A stretch of DNA of 64,000 nucleotides. Origin: Sphingopyxis sp. QXT-31. Lineage in GTDB: Bacteria > Pseudomonadota > Alphaproteobacteria > Sphingomonadales > Sphingomonadaceae. Location of the stretch: assembly GCF_001984035.1 (NCBI RefSeq), contig NZ_CP019449.1, positions 1,922,001-1,986,000 on the forward strand, in the 5' to 3' direction. Shown here piece by piece: positions 9,352-18,823 of the stretch. How positions within the stretch are numbered: the stretch's first letter is position 1; each line of letters starts with the position of its first letter. Both the position numbers and the translations under genes were made by a program. The notes below the pieces were generated by a model. That model worked only from the letters and a program-made list of their open reading frames with translations. It made no database searches and was not told the DNA's origin.

Positions 9352-9367
9352 TTGGTAACCGGTGTCA
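9352..9367. promoter_or_regulatory. Shared palindromic operator B (LacI-like)
   Basis: TTGGTAACCGGTGTCA, reverse complement TGACACCGGTTACCAA, is the same palindrome as operators A, C and D. It lies about 80 bp upstream of the TonB-dependent receptor start at 9272. Confidence 0.75.
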
Positions 9368-9406
9368 GCATGATCGAATTTCGCATCCATCCTGTCAAGA
9401 AAAAAC

Positions 9407-9417
9407 TTGTATGACAA
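9407..9417. promoter_or_regulatory. FadR/GntR-type box
   Basis: TTGTATGACAA fits the general FadR-subfamily consensus TnGTnnnACnA. It lies 40 bp from operator B in the leader of the TonB-dependent receptor gene. The FadR-type regulator encoded at 20979-21725 is the obvious candidate ligand. Confidence 0.6.
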
Positions 9418-9439
9418 CCTCGAAGTTGCGGCAGTCGAA

Positions 9440-10639
9440 TTAAACGGCTGACAAGGGACCGCTATTCGCTTCGGCCAGCCACAGGATCGGCTGGCGAACG
9501 GGGAAGTTTCGCACCACCTCGCCGGTCGCCGGATCGGCATCGAGTCGGCGCCAGAGCGCCAGCCAGTCGGCGCGGCCCAGCGCGAGGCCGGCGAAGAGCA
9601 GGCTCGGCTGGCGCACCGGGAAGCCATCCCAATACTCGATGTCGGGCGGCAGCGGCCACCGCGCCTTGTCCTCGATATAAGGCGCCATCCATGCGGCCGC
9701 CTGCCCGATCGAACCGCCGTCGGGGGTCGCCCAGGCGATGAGATCGCCCTTCCCTTCGCCGAGCAGCCACGCGGTCGCAGCGAGCACGTCGAGGTTGAAG
9801 AGCGCATAGGCATAAGGCTTGGTGCGCGCGAGTTCGAGCGGCTGGCGCCCGTCGGGCTCGATCTGGTTCGGGATGATCACCGTCTGAAGCCGCGCCCGCG
9901 CATCGGTCAGCACATCCTCGCGGCCGAGCAACGCTGCGAAAGACGCGGCTTGCAGCAACCAGCACGTCCCGTGATTATTCTTCTGGTCGCGCTCCTCGAT
10001 CCCAAAGGGCGACGTCAACAGCCAGTCGAGATAGGCCGCGAACCAGCCCTCGACCCCCGCGCGGATCGCCGCATAGCCCGGCGCGCCGGCTTCGGCGAAG
10101 CATTGCGCGGCGCGCGCGACCTCGGAAATCTGCAGCGTGTCGATCACCCCGATGGCGCGGCCCTGGTTCACCCCGATGATCGCCTGCGCGTGGTTCAAAT
10201 TGGGGCTCATCCGCGTCGCTGGATCGACGAACCACGCGGCCAGATGTCGCATCGCGGCGGTCGCGAAGCGATCCTCGCGCGTCAGCTTCCACGCCGCGGC
10301 AAGCATCGGCACGGTGCGCCCGAAGGCGATCAGCGCGTCGCGATGCCCGTCGAACTTGTCGGGGTTCGACCGCCCGTCGCGGCGGATATAGGGACCGTCG
10401 GGATGGGCCGGGTCGGGCCACCAATAATCGCCCTCCGAATAATAATCCCGCGGCCCCGCCGGGCTGCGCGTTGCCGGAATGGCAGCGATCGTGCGCGGTT
10501 CGTCATGGAGCAGCGCCAAGGCCCGCGGCAACACGCGCGCGCGCTCGATCGCAGCGATATCGACCCCGTCCCCGCGCGCTATCGCCGCCGCCGGCCATGC
10601 AAGCAGCGTTGCAAGAAGCAGGGAACGACGCGCGATCAT
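9440..10639 (-). CDS. PF05426-type polysaccharide lyase (alginate-lyase domain, PL38-like), copy 1
   Basis: This 399-residue protein has a signal peptide (MIARRSLLLATLLAWPAAAIA). The alpha/alpha-toroid alginate-lyase-domain signatures are clear: DYYSEGDYWWPDP, GPYIRRDGRSNPD, SPNLNHAQAI and KNNHGTCW, the last carrying the Asn/His pair expected near the active site. Family members eliminate uronic-acid linkages in alginate or glucuronan and leave an unsaturated end that feeds KduI. The adjacent upstream gene encodes a paralogue with the same motifs, ending 8 bp before this start. Which polymer is cut cannot be decided here; the locus as a whole favours a glucuronate-rich one. Confidence 0.82.
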   Translation of the reverse strand: MIARRSLLLATLLAWPAAAIARGDGVDIAAIERARVLPRALALLHDEPRTIAAIPATRSPAGPRDYYSEGDYWWPDPAHPDGPYIRRDGRSNPDKFDGHRDALIAFGRTVPMLAAAWKLTREDRFATAAMRHLAAWFVDPATRMSPNLNHAQAIIGVNQGRAIGVIDTLQISEVARAAQCFAEAGAPGYAAIRAGVEGWFAAYLDWLLTSPFGIEERDQKNNHGTCWLLQAASFAALLGREDVLTDARARLQTVIIPNQIEPDGRQPLELARTKPYAYALFNLDVLAATAWLLGEGKGDLIAWATPDGGSIGQAAAWMAPYIEDKARWPLPPDIEYWDGFPVRQPSLLFAGLALGRADWLALWRRLDADPATGEVVRNFPVRQPILWLAEANSGPLSAV

Positions 10640-10647
10640 GCGCTGCC

Positions 10648-11907
10648 CTAGCGCGCCCGGTGACGCAGCGCGAGGTCGCCCGCGACTGTGCGCGGATAGG
10701 CGCCCGGCCCCCAAGCGGCATCGGCGCGCACGAGCAGTTCGTCGAGCGCCTCGGCGGGCCAGCGCCCTTCCTTGTACGGCCAGTCGGCGGCGCGCCCGCG
10801 ATAGGCGGCGACATAGTCGGTCGCGCGGCGCAGCGAGCGCCCCTTCTCCTCGGCATCGTAGAGATCGAAGCCGAGGCAGGCGGCGCTGTCGGCGACGCCA
10901 TAAGCCGCGTCCAAGGCATAGAGCGAATAATGGAAGCTGCGCGTGCGCGTCAGTTCCTCGGGCAGCGCGCCCTGCGCATCGACTTGCCGCGCAAGCCGCA
11001 CCTTCGGGAAGGCCGAGACGATGCGCTGCGCCACCTCGGGCCGCCGCGCGAACAGCGCGAAGCGCGCGACCTGCGCGTCGTACCACAGGCCGTGATTGTT
11101 GCGTTTGGCGCTCTCGGCCTTGCCGTTCGCGCTTTTCAGCATCCAGTCGAGATGCCGCCCGAACCAGGCTTCGAGCGCCGCGTTCTCCTCGGCCGTCAGC
11201 GCCCCCGACGGCGCGATCAGCCCGACCGCGTCGATCACCCCGATGAAGGCCGCGCCGTCGAGCACGCCCTCGGGGCGGCCGTTCGAAACGCCCGGCACCG
11301 CCTGTGCATAATCGAGCCCGGGATTCATCGCGGTCGCGGGATCGAGAAACCACGTCCGCACCACGCGCGCCGCGCCTTCGGCATAATTCGCTTCGCCGCT
11401 GTAGAAATAGGCGAGCGCCAGCGTGTCGGCGTCGCGCGCCATGCGGCTCAATGCAACGCGGTCGAAGCGGTTCGATTCGACGTCGGGATTAGTGTCGCCG
11501 TCGCGGCGCACATAGGGGCCCTTTGGGTTGGCAGGGTCGGGCCACCAGTAGCGCGCGAGGCTGACATAGTCGTGGCGGTCGCCCGACACAGGGATGCTCC
11601 GCTTGTCCATCACCGACGCGGGTTTCGCCGCCAGCGCCTTGTCGGCGCGGACGATCAAGTCGCGATAGGCGGCCGCGACGACGGGATCGCTCGCCAGGCT
11701 CGCCTTGATCGCAGTGAGTTCGTCGGGATGCAGCCCGAAGACCCGCCGCCCCTCGAACGCTGCAGCATAACCTTCTTCACCCCGGCAGGTGGCGCCGCCG
11801 TCCTCCGGGGAAAAAGCCGCCGCCGCGGATGGCATCGCGGCGGCGGCGGCGGCGGCCAGGACCAGCGGGAGGATGTGCCGGCCCGGCCTGAAACGCGCTG
11901 GGATCAC
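10648..11907 (-). CDS. PF05426-type polysaccharide lyase, copy 2
   Basis: Translation most likely begins at a GTG (11907) that overlaps the preceding receptor stop as GTGA, giving 419 residues with an Ala-rich signal peptide (ILPLVLAAAAAAAMPSAAAA). Core motifs parallel those of copy 1: YVSLARYWWPDPANPKGPY, RRDGDTNPD, NPGLDYAQAVPG and RNNHGLWYD. It is a periplasmic lyase, probably acting together with copy 1 on the polymer imported by the upstream receptor. Outside the motifs the two paralogues differ considerably, suggesting different linkage or chain-position preference rather than redundancy. Confidence 0.82.
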   Translation of the reverse strand: MIPARFRPGRHILPLVLAAAAAAAMPSAAAAFSPEDGGATCRGEEGYAAAFEGRRVFGLHPDELTAIKASLASDPVVAAAYRDLIVRADKALAAKPASVMDKRSIPVSGDRHDYVSLARYWWPDPANPKGPYVRRDGDTNPDVESNRFDRVALSRMARDADTLALAYFYSGEANYAEGAARVVRTWFLDPATAMNPGLDYAQAVPGVSNGRPEGVLDGAAFIGVIDAVGLIAPSGALTAEENAALEAWFGRHLDWMLKSANGKAESAKRNNHGLWYDAQVARFALFARRPEVAQRIVSAFPKVRLARQVDAQGALPEELTRTRSFHYSLYALDAAYGVADSAACLGFDLYDAEEKGRSLRRATDYVAAYRGRAADWPYKEGRWPAEALDELLVRADAAWGPGAYPRTVAGDLALRHRAR

Positions 11908-14801
11908 AGGCGGACCCGGAACCCGAAGAAATATTGCGTGCCGCCGCGCGACACCTCGGCGATGCTGTCGTAGCTGCCCTTGTACATGATGTCGGGGGTG
12001 CCGGTGACGTTGAGCGCCTGCAGCTTGAGCTGGACATTCTTCGTCAGATCGTACTGCGCCGACAGGTTGAGATAGGTGCCGCCGCGGATCTCGCGGTTGG
12101 TACCGCCGTTGGGCTTGTAATAGCCCGAGCGGTAGCGAAGGTTCGCGCGCAGCGAGAGGCCCCATTTCTCGAACCACACCGAACCGCTCGCGGTCCATTT
12201 CGACAGCCCGATCAGATTGGCCGGATCGACATAGGCGGCGACCGGCGAAGTGTCGGGATATTCGAAATTGGCGAAGGCGCGATTGACCGACCCCTGCACC
12301 CCGAAGCCGTCGAGCGGATCGGGCAGCCAGGTGAAGGCGTGGCTCGCGGTCGCCTCGACCCCGTAGAGGTCGCGCGTCTCAAGGTCGTTCGACGGCGCGA
12401 CGGGGTTGATCGTGAAGGTCTCGGTCATCGGCGCGCCGCCGTCGCGAATCGTCGTCACTGTAATATCGGTCGGGATTGGCTCGGAGCGGCCGATCACCGT
12501 CCCCTTCGCCCATTTATAATAGCCCGCGACCGACACGAGCGTGTCCTTGGACGCATAAAGCTCGAGGCTGGCGTCGATATTCCATGCGCGCAGCGGCTTG
12601 AGGTTCGGATTGCCCGTCGTCGCGTTGAAGATGATATTGTCGACGCCGATGGCATCGACCGTCGGGGTCAGGCTGATCCCCGCGCCGAAGCTTTCGATGC
12701 CCGAGCGCGCGATCGCGCGATAGGCCGCGAGACGCAGCTTGACCTCCTGCGACAGATCGAAGGCGACATTCGCGCTCGGCAGGAAATAATTATAGCTGCC
12801 CTTCGACGTGTTGGTCGACAGCGGCTGGCTCGGATCGATCGCGATCGAATAATCGTCGCCGACCGTGTCGATGGTCAGGCGGTAGGCCTGGCGAAAACCC
12901 GTCGAGCTGATGTCGGTCTTGACCCAGCGCAGCCCGACATTGCCGCTAACCGGCACGCTGCCCATGTCGGTTTCGAAATTGGCCATCGCATAAGCCGCGT
13001 AAATCCGCTCGGTGACGTCGATGTCGCTCGGGTCGCGGCCGTCGGCGGGATAGGGCAGCGCGTCATCGCTGCCGGTGAAGGTGCGGAACAGGCAGTCGTT
13101 GTCGAACGTCGCCCAGCGCGTGACGTTCGTCCCCATGCCGCGCATATAGCTGGTGGTGGTGAACGGGACGCGGCAATTCTGGTTCGCCTGCCCGATCAGT
13201 TGCGCCGGGGTCACCCCGTTGATCGCGACGAGCGTGTTGAGGTCGCTGTTGCGCGCATTGTCGTTAGTGCGGTGGTGGTCGGAGACGCGGCCGCCGATCT
13301 TCACGCTGGTGATGAAGCCGTCGAGTTCGCGCTCGGCGTCGAGGCGGGCTGCCCAGATTCGGTCCTTGCGGTCGGTGACGAAGCGGTTGCGCGCATAGAC
13401 CGCGTTCGCGGCGTTGGCGAGGAACAGCCCATGGTCGGTGATGTCGAAATTGTCGAACGCGACCACCGGCACGACATCGTCCTCGACATAGGTCAAAGTA
13501 TAGCCGACGCGCCGCGTCGAGCGCATGCGCGTCTGCTTCTGCGTCTCGGTGCGGTGGCTGTTCGAATAGGAGGCGTCGAAGGCGATGTTCCAGCGGTCCG
13601 GCGTCCAGATCAGGCTGACCCCGCCGCCGATATATTCCTCGTTTCGCTGGCGCGTTTCGAGCTGGTTCTCGAGGTTCGAATTGCCGCGGTAGCTCATCAG
13701 CGCATTGGCCGAATAGCCGTTGCTGCCGTTGCCGATAAGCAAGGGCTGGACCCCGCGCAGCCCCTCGGTGATCTGGAGCACATTGCGATCTTCCAGGCTC
13801 GCGCGCTTCGAATATTGGCCGTCGATCGCGATCTCGAAATCGCTCGACGGGCGCCACTGGATCGCGCTGATCAGCCCGTCGCGCACTTCGGAGGTGGTCT
13901 GGGTGCGGAAGCTGCGCGAGCTGTTCGCGAAATAGGGATCGACGATCGTCTCGTTCGCGTTGCGCGGCGCGGCGGCGAAGGTGCAATTGACGGTGTTGGT
14001 CAGACCATTGGTCGCCGCTGTATTGCACAGCTGGAAAGTGGCATTCGCGTTATAATAATCCTCCGGCGCGGTGGTATCCTGCCGCTGATAACCGATCGAC
14101 ACCCCGATATCGCCAAGTCCGGTCTCGAACTGGTCGGTGTAGGAGAAGTTCGCGCGATAACCGAGCCCGTCGTGCTGGTAGACGTCATTGTCCTGCGGCT
14201 GGAAATCGCCGCGAACCTCGAACTGGATCCGGCGCTTGCCGTAATCGAGCGGGCGCATCGATCGCAGCTCGATCACCCCGCCTACCCCGCCTTCGAGGAA
14301 GTCGGCGCGCTGGGTCTTGTAGACGAGCACGCCGTTGACCAGCTCGGACGGGAATTGCTGGAAGGCGACCGAGCGGTCGGGCCCCGCGGTCGACACCTCG
14401 CGCCCGTTGAAGGTCGAGAAACTGAGCGTCGGGCCGAGCCCGCGCACCGAAAGCTCGTTGGCATTGCCCTTGAAGCGGTCGGCCGAGACGCCGACGATGC
14501 GTTCGAGCGTGTCGCCGATCGAATTGTCGGGGGTCGCGCCGATCTCGTCGCTGACCAGCCCGTCGACGACGACGTCGGCGGCGCGCTTGAACTCGATCGA
14601 GCTGCGCTGCGTCGCGCGCGCGCCGGTGACGATGATCGCATCGTCGTCGGTCGCGGCCGCCGCCGCGGCGACCGGATCGACCGGCTGGCTCTCGGCTTCA
14701 TCGGCAGCCGGCGCATCCTGCGCCGATGCCGGCATCGCAGCGAACAATGCGGCGGATGCCAGAAGCGCGCCGCGCGCGACCGAAAGCGACGATGACCTCA
14801 T
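11904..14801 (-). CDS. TonB-dependent outer-membrane receptor (large carbohydrate type)
   Basis: This 965-residue receptor has a signal peptide (RGALLASAALFAAMPASAQ) and a TonB box DDDAIIVTGAR. The plug contains DTLERIVGVSADRFKGNANE and LSVRGLGPTLSFSTFNGREV, and the barrel is long. It ends with FFGFRVRL rather than Phe, a minor variation of the barrel terminus. Its stop is coupled to the lyase behind it, so receptor, lyase and lyase form one transcript. The leader region carries operator C and two FadR-type boxes (14847-14899). Confidence 0.93.
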   Translation of the reverse strand: MRSSSLSVARGALLASAALFAAMPASAQDAPAADEAESQPVDPVAAAAAATDDDAIIVTGARATQRSSIEFKRAADVVVDGLVSDEIGATPDNSIGDTLERIVGVSADRFKGNANELSVRGLGPTLSFSTFNGREVSTAGPDRSVAFQQFPSELVNGVLVYKTQRADFLEGGVGGVIELRSMRPLDYGKRRIQFEVRGDFQPQDNDVYQHDGLGYRANFSYTDQFETGLGDIGVSIGYQRQDTTAPEDYYNANATFQLCNTAATNGLTNTVNCTFAAAPRNANETIVDPYFANSSRSFRTQTTSEVRDGLISAIQWRPSSDFEIAIDGQYSKRASLEDRNVLQITEGLRGVQPLLIGNGSNGYSANALMSYRGNSNLENQLETRQRNEEYIGGGVSLIWTPDRWNIAFDASYSNSHRTETQKQTRMRSTRRVGYTLTYVEDDVVPVVAFDNFDITDHGLFLANAANAVYARNRFVTDRKDRIWAARLDAERELDGFITSVKIGGRVSDHHRTNDNARNSDLNTLVAINGVTPAQLIGQANQNCRVPFTTTSYMRGMGTNVTRWATFDNDCLFRTFTGSDDALPYPADGRDPSDIDVTERIYAAYAMANFETDMGSVPVSGNVGLRWVKTDISSTGFRQAYRLTIDTVGDDYSIAIDPSQPLSTNTSKGSYNYFLPSANVAFDLSQEVKLRLAAYRAIARSGIESFGAGISLTPTVDAIGVDNIIFNATTGNPNLKPLRAWNIDASLELYASKDTLVSVAGYYKWAKGTVIGRSEPIPTDITVTTIRDGGAPMTETFTINPVAPSNDLETRDLYGVEATASHAFTWLPDPLDGFGVQGSVNRAFANFEYPDTSPVAAYVDPANLIGLSKWTASGSVWFEKWGLSLRANLRYRSGYYKPNGGTNREIRGGTYLNLSAQYDLTKNVQLKLQALNVTGTPDIMYKGSYDSIAEVSRGGTQYFFGFRVRL

Positions 14802-14846
14802 ATTCCTCTCCCCTTGTGATGCCGCCGCAGAGGCGGCGCGACCCGG

Positions 14847-14862
14847 TTGATACCGGTGTCAA
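14847..14862. promoter_or_regulatory. Shared palindromic operator C (LacI-like)
   Basis: TTGATACCGGTGTCAA, a near-perfect palindrome about 45 bp upstream of the large TonB-dependent receptor start. It has the same TGACACCGGT half as operators A, B and D. Confidence 0.78.
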
Positions 14863-14868
14863 ACTCAA

Positions 14869-14879
14869 ATGTATGACAA
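14869..14879. promoter_or_regulatory. Weak FadR/GntR-type box
   Basis: ATGTATGACAA matches TnGTnnnACnA at all but the first base. It is paired with the perfect box at 14887-14899 upstream of the large receptor gene. Confidence 0.4.
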
Positions 14880-14886
14880 CTTACTA

Positions 14887-14899
14887 GTTGTCGGACAAC
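14887..14899. promoter_or_regulatory. FadR/GntR-type palindromic box
   Basis: GTTGTCGGACAAC is a perfect 13-bp palindrome around one central base and contains TTGTCGGACAA, an exact fit to the FadR-subfamily consensus. The same palindrome, with a different central base, is at 18824-18836. Confidence 0.7.
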
Positions 14900-14986
14900 T
14901 TGGAGTCAACTGGGGATGTCGGGAGGCAGATGGGGAGGGTGAAGAAGAAAGATGTCCGGAAGCGGGCGGTTGCGGGCGTCGATCTC

Positions 14987-15095
14987 CCCTCCCTGCAAGG
15001 GAGGGACCGGGGGTGGGTGGCCGCCGAAGGCGGCGCTCTGCCTCTTGCTCGCTTCGCTCGCCACCCACCCCTAACCCCTCCCTAAAAGGGAGGGG
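14987..15095. repeat. Nested inverted-repeat intergenic element
   Basis: Three stems are visible: CCCTCCCT/AGGGAGGG at 14987-15005, 12-bp arms GGGGTGGGTGGC (15010-15021) and GCCACCCACCCC (15060-15071), and CCCCTCCCT/AGGGAGGGG at 15075-15095. It sits downstream of the GH105 stop and upstream of the receptor promoter, so it could end the GH3-GH105 transcript. From memory, similar elements recur in sphingomonad genomes. The rest of the 14802-15124 gap holds the operators and no gene. Confidence 0.8.
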
Positions 15096-15124
15096 AATGG
15101 CAGCTAACCACCCTAAAACCGCCC

Positions 15125-16279
15125 TCAATACCGCCCGCGCTTCCGCGCCAGGTCAACCATCGCACTCCCCGCCAGCAGATACGCCCCGCTGCCGTAGAAT
15201 TGTGTCTCCTTCGCCGAGACGCTGTCGGGCCGGTCGCCGACCTGCTGCACCCAGCCGAGCATGCCGTCGCCCTGCACCCCGCGCACCACCGCATTCCAGC
15301 CGCGGATCGCTGCAGGCTCATAGGCGGCGGCGTCGAGCAGCCCGGTATCGACGCCCCACGCGAATGCATAGGTGAAAAAGGCGGTCCCGCTCGTCTCGGG
15401 CGGGGTGCCCGGATCGCTGTCGAGCAGCGACGCCGGCCAATAGCCATCGGCCTTCTGCAGCGTGAGCAGCTTCGCCGCCATCTCCTTGAACAGCCCCTCA
15501 TAATAGGCGCGCTTGGGGTCCTTGCGGTCCATCGTCTGGAGCATGCGGACGAGCCCCCCCATCACCCAGCCGTTGCCGCGGCTCCAGAACAATTTCCGCC
15601 CCTTGGCGTCGCGCATGTCGAAAAAGCGGCTGTCGCGAAAATAGAGCTTTGCCGCGGGATCGTAGAGATAGTCGGTGGTTGCCTTGAACTCCTCATGCGC
15701 GAAATCTGCATAGCGTTTCTCGCCGGTTGCCTTGCTCATCTGCAGCAAGGTCGGCGGCGCCATGAAGATCGCGTCGCACCAACACCACCGATCGGTGCAG
15801 TCCGATGTCCCCTTGCCGGGGGCGTGCGGAATGAACTCCAGCCCGATCGTCGGGCGATTGGCGAGGACATGGTCGAAATAGGCGCGCGCGGGCGCGATCG
15901 CGGCCTTGCCGCCGCCATTCGTCGACGCCCAGATCCACGCCTGCGCGATCAGCTGGTCGTCGGCGTGGAAAGGCTTGTCGCCGAGCTTCCAAGCCTGCTC
16001 GCGGCCGAGGTCGAGCAAGGGTTTCGCATAGGCCTTGTCGCGCTTGGCAAGCTCGGTCAGCGCGACCCAGAAGGTCGCCTGCTGCCAGTCGCGCGGGTTC
16101 TGCACGCTCTTGCGCGCCGCGGGCATCGTCGCCCAGTTCGTCCGGTTGGCAAGCTGCCAGTCGGCGACGCGCCGCGTGTCGGCGAGGATCGCCGAAGCGC
16201 GCGGCATCTGCGGTTCGGCCTCGGCGACGACGGCGGGCGTCGAGGCGAGCATCAGCGGGGCAAGCAGGGTCAGGGACAT
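15125..16279 (-). CDS. Unsaturated uronyl hydrolase, GH105/GH88 family
   Basis: This 384-residue protein has a signal peptide ([19 protein letters not shown]) and the alpha/alpha-barrel motifs of GH88/GH105: DWQLANRTNW near the N-terminus, PFHADDQLIAQAW with the first catalytic Asp, DRWCWCDAIFMAPPTL with the second Asp, and FWSRGNGWVMGG. These enzymes hydrate the 4,5-double bond of the unsaturated uronate at the non-reducing end of lyase products, releasing 5-keto-4-deoxyuronate for KduI. Its start overlaps the GH3 stop by 10 bp, and a good ribosome-binding site (AAAGGAAG) lies inside the GH3 end. It is probably periplasmic. Confidence 0.88.
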   Translation of the reverse strand: MSLTLLAPLMLASTPAVVAEAEPQMPRASAILADTRRVADWQLANRTNWATMPAARKSVQNPRDWQQATFWVALTELAKRDKAYAKPLLDLGREQAWKLGDKPFHADDQLIAQAWIWASTNGGGKAAIAPARAYFDHVLANRPTIGLEFIPHAPGKGTSDCTDRWCWCDAIFMAPPTLLQMSKATGEKRYADFAHEEFKATTDYLYDPAAKLYFRDSRFFDMRDAKGRKLFWSRGNGWVMGGLVRMLQTMDRKDPKRAYYEGLFKEMAAKLLTLQKADGYWPASLLDSDPGTPPETSGTAFFTYAFAWGVDTGLLDAAAYEPAAIRGWNAVVRGVQGDGMLGWVQQVGDRPDSVSAKETQFYGSGAYLLAGSAMVDLARKRGRY

Positions 16280-18738
16280 GGCACTTCCTTTGCGGGCAAA
16301 AGGGCGACGGAGGAAAGGGTGAGGCGCATCGCGCCGCTTGTCGAGAGAACCGCAGGCGCGGTGACCTGGTCGAGGCGTGCGCCCGGGAGGCAGGCGAGCG
16401 GGATGGTCAGACTTTGCCACCCCTGCCCCGCGAGCGCGGCAAGCCGCGGCGCGATGTCGAGCCGCGCGGTGCAACCGGGGCCGCAGCGCAGCTCCAGCAT
16501 CGCCGCGCCCTTGGGCGCTTCGTCGATCTTGAGATCGAAGACGATTGCCAGCGGCCCCGCCTGCGACAGGTCGGCGGCATGCGCGTTGGCGATGATCAGC
16601 GTGCCGCGTGCGCGGCCCGACCAGATGATCTCGCGCGCATCCTCCTGCGCGTCGCGGTCGACCGGGCGCACCGCTATCGCGCCATTGTCGGCGGCGCCGT
16701 CGATCGCCTGCGGGCTGTCGTTGGCGGCGTCGATGAGCAAGCGGCGCGTGCCCGTCGGGCGCCCGCGTTCGAACAGGGCGCCGGTCAGCGCCTGCTCGAC
16801 GACGATACCGGGATCTTCCGAGAGCGGCACGTCCGCCTTGCGGTCGGCGAGCGTCAGCCCGTAACCGAACGGATAGAGCGGCCGGTAGTCGTTATCGCCG
16901 ACATTCAGCGGCGCGCCCTTGGCATCGGCGGGCCAAGAGAAGGGCAGCTTGCCCTTGAAGTCGGCCTTGCCGAAGAGGACATCGGCAACCCCGCCGCCTT
17001 CCGAACCCGGCAGCCACGCCGCGACGAAGGCATCGGCGGCGTTGATATGGCGGTTCACCCACAAGGGCCGCCCCGACAGGAACACCGCGACCACCGGCAC
17101 CCCCTCGGCGCGCAGCCGCTGCAGGATCGCTAGATTGCCACGCGTGTCGTCGAAATAGAGGTCGGCGCGGTCGCCTTGGAATTCGGCATAGGGATCCTCG
17201 CCGAACACGATGACCGCGGCGTCGGGCTTGGCGCCATAGCGCCCGTCGACCGCCAGCGCCGCGGTGCCGCCCCCGGCCTTCACCGCCTCGCGCACCCCCG
17301 CGAAGATCGTGGTCGCGCCGGGGAAATGCTCGGGCTTGGTCCCCGTGCCCTGCCAGCTCAGCGTCCAGCCGCCTGATTGCTTCGCGACATCGTCGGCGCC
17401 GTCGCCCGCGACGAGGATATGCGCGCCGGCCTTCAGCGGCAGCACGCCGTCGTTCTTGAGCAGCACCAGCGACTCTTGCACCGCCTGCCGCGCCACGGCG
17501 CGATGCACCGCGGAGCCGAGCAGTTCGTAACGCCCCGCATAGGCCCGCGCCGACGGCCGCCCCGCCTCGAACAGCCCGGCGCGCAGCTTGACGCGAAGGA
17601 TGCGGCGCACGGCATCGTCGAGCCGCGCCATCGGCAGCGCGCCCGACTTCGCCGCAGCCAACGTCGAGCCGTAGAGCCCCTTCCAGCTCGCGGGTGCCAT
17701 ATAGAGGTCGAGCCCGGCGGCGAGCGACGCGGGGCAATCGGTCGGGGTGCAGCCGGGCACCTTGGCATGCCCGTCCCAGTCGCCGACGACCAGCCCGTCG
17801 AAACCCCAGCGGCGCTTGAGTATATCGGTTAGCAAGCTGGCATTGCCGTGCATCTTGACGCCGTTCCAGCCCGAAAAGCTCGCCATCACGCTCTGCACAT
17901 CGGCATCGAGCGCGGCGACATAGGCGGGCGCGTGCAGGCGGATCAGATCGGCCTCATCGACCTGCGCATCGCCGCGGTCGCGCCCGCCCGCGGTGCCGCC
18001 GTCGGCGATGAAATGCTTGGCGGTCGCGACGATATGCGGGCCCTTCAGCCAGTCGGCATCGCCGCGGCGTCCCTGCAGCCCGTGGACGAAGGCGGTCGCA
18101 TAGTCGCGCACGATCGCGGGATCCTCGGCGAAGCTCTCATAGGTCCGCCCCCAGCGGTCGTCGCGCGCGACCGCGATCGTCGGCGCGAAGGTCCAGTCGA
18201 GCCCGGTAACGCGCATCTCGATCGCGGTGACCTGCCCGATCCGCTCCATCAGCGCCGGATTGCGCGCCGCGCCGAGCCCGATATTGTGCGGAAACAAGGC
18301 CGCGCCGACGATATTGTTGTGGCCGTGCACCGCATCGGCGCCCCACATCACCGGGATGCGCGGCAGGGCGCCGTTCGGGCGCATCGACGCGTCATAATAG
18401 GCATCGGCCGCGACTACCCAGTTCGACGCCGGACCGAATTCGTCGCCACCGGGCGACGAACTGCCGCCGTTGAGGATCGAGCCGAGATGATAGTCCGCGA
18501 CATCCTCAGGCGTCGTGCTGCCGATATCGCCCTGGATCACCTGCCCGACCTTCTGCTCGAGCGACATCGCCGCGAGGATCGTACCGATCCGCGCCTCGAT
18601 CGCAGCCTCGGGCGCAGCCGCCGTACGCGCGGGCCAGCGCGCCGGATCGGCGACGCCCGGCGCCTGCGCGCCCGCCCCCCCGCCACAGCCGACGAGGATC
18701 AATGCCCCCGCCATCACCCGCTTCACGGCTCGCCCCAC
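16270..18738 (-). CDS. GH3 family lipoprotein beta-glucosidase (ExoP-like)
   Basis: I start this 822-residue protein at GTG 18738 because AGGGAG lies 6-7 bases upstream. The N-terminus [21 protein letters not shown] has a lipobox (LVGC), so it is a periplasmic lipoprotein. GH3 motifs follow in order: [40 protein letters not shown] and the nucleophile loop [10 protein letters not shown]; the second domain has [14 protein letters not shown]-terminal extension of about 170 residues (from around 650) resembles the extra beta-domain of ExoP-type exo-beta-glucanases. It would remove beta-linked glucose from oligosaccharides that also contain uronate. Overlap with the GH105 gene indicates one operon. 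Confidence 0.9.
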   Translation of the reverse strand: MGRAVKRVMAGALILVGCGGGAGAQAPGVADPARWPARTAAAPEAAIEARIGTILAAMSLEQKVGQVIQGDIGSTTPEDVADYHLGSILNGGSSSPGGDEFGPASNWVVAADAYYDASMRPNGALPRIPVMWGADAVHGHNNIVGAALFPHNIGLGAARNPALMERIGQVTAIEMRVTGLDWTFAPTIAVARDDRWGRTYESFAEDPAIVRDYATAFVHGLQGRRGDADWLKGPHIVATAKHFIADGGTAGGRDRGDAQVDEADLIRLHAPAYVAALDADVQSVMASFSGWNGVKMHGNASLLTDILKRRWGFDGLVVGDWDGHAKVPGCTPTDCPASLAAGLDLYMAPASWKGLYGSTLAAAKSGALPMARLDDAVRRILRVKLRAGLFEAGRPSARAYAGRYELLGSAVHRAVARQAVQESLVLLKNDGVLPLKAGAHILVAGDGADDVAKQSGGWTLSWQGTGTKPEHFPGATTIFAGVREAVKAGGGTAALAVDGRYGAKPDAAVIVFGEDPYAEFQGDRADLYFDDTRGNLAILQRLRAEGVPVVAVFLSGRPLWVNRHINAADAFVAAWLPGSEGGGVADVLFGKADFKGKLPFSWPADAKGAPLNVGDNDYRPLYPFGYGLTLADRKADVPLSEDPGIVVEQALTGALFERGRPTGTRRLLIDAANDSPQAIDGAADNGAIAVRPVDRDAQEDAREIIWSGRARGTLIIANAHAADLSQAGPLAIVFDLKIDEAPKGAAMLELRCGPGCTARLDIAPRLAALAGQGWQSLTIPLACLPGARLDQVTAPAVLSTSGAMRLTLSSVALLPAKEVPCP

Positions 18739-18774
18739 TTCGCTCTCCCTCAAAATTTGTCGTACTTTTTGGCC

Positions 18775-18790
18775 TTGACACCGGTGACAA
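18775..18790. promoter_or_regulatory. Shared palindromic operator D (LacI-like)
   Basis: TTGACACCGGTGACAA, nearly perfectly palindromic, is centred between the divergent GH3 (start 18738) and mannonate dehydratase (start 18858) genes. It is the best match to the consensus of the four sites. Confidence 0.8.
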
Positions 18791-18823
18791 TATCTTTCCT
18801 TTTCCAGCGAGCGTGTCAATAAG

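Noticed and set aside
6480..9443. A 987-codon open frame on the plus strand antisense to the TonB-dependent receptor
   Set aside because: It mirrors the receptor gene, is rich in Arg/Ala/Asp from GC-biased antisense codons, and shows no domain. Similar long antisense frames at 11934-14795 and 24062-25993 were rejected for the same reason.
14987..15095. CRISPR-like array
   Set aside because: The repeats are inverted, not direct, and there are no spacers or cas genes.
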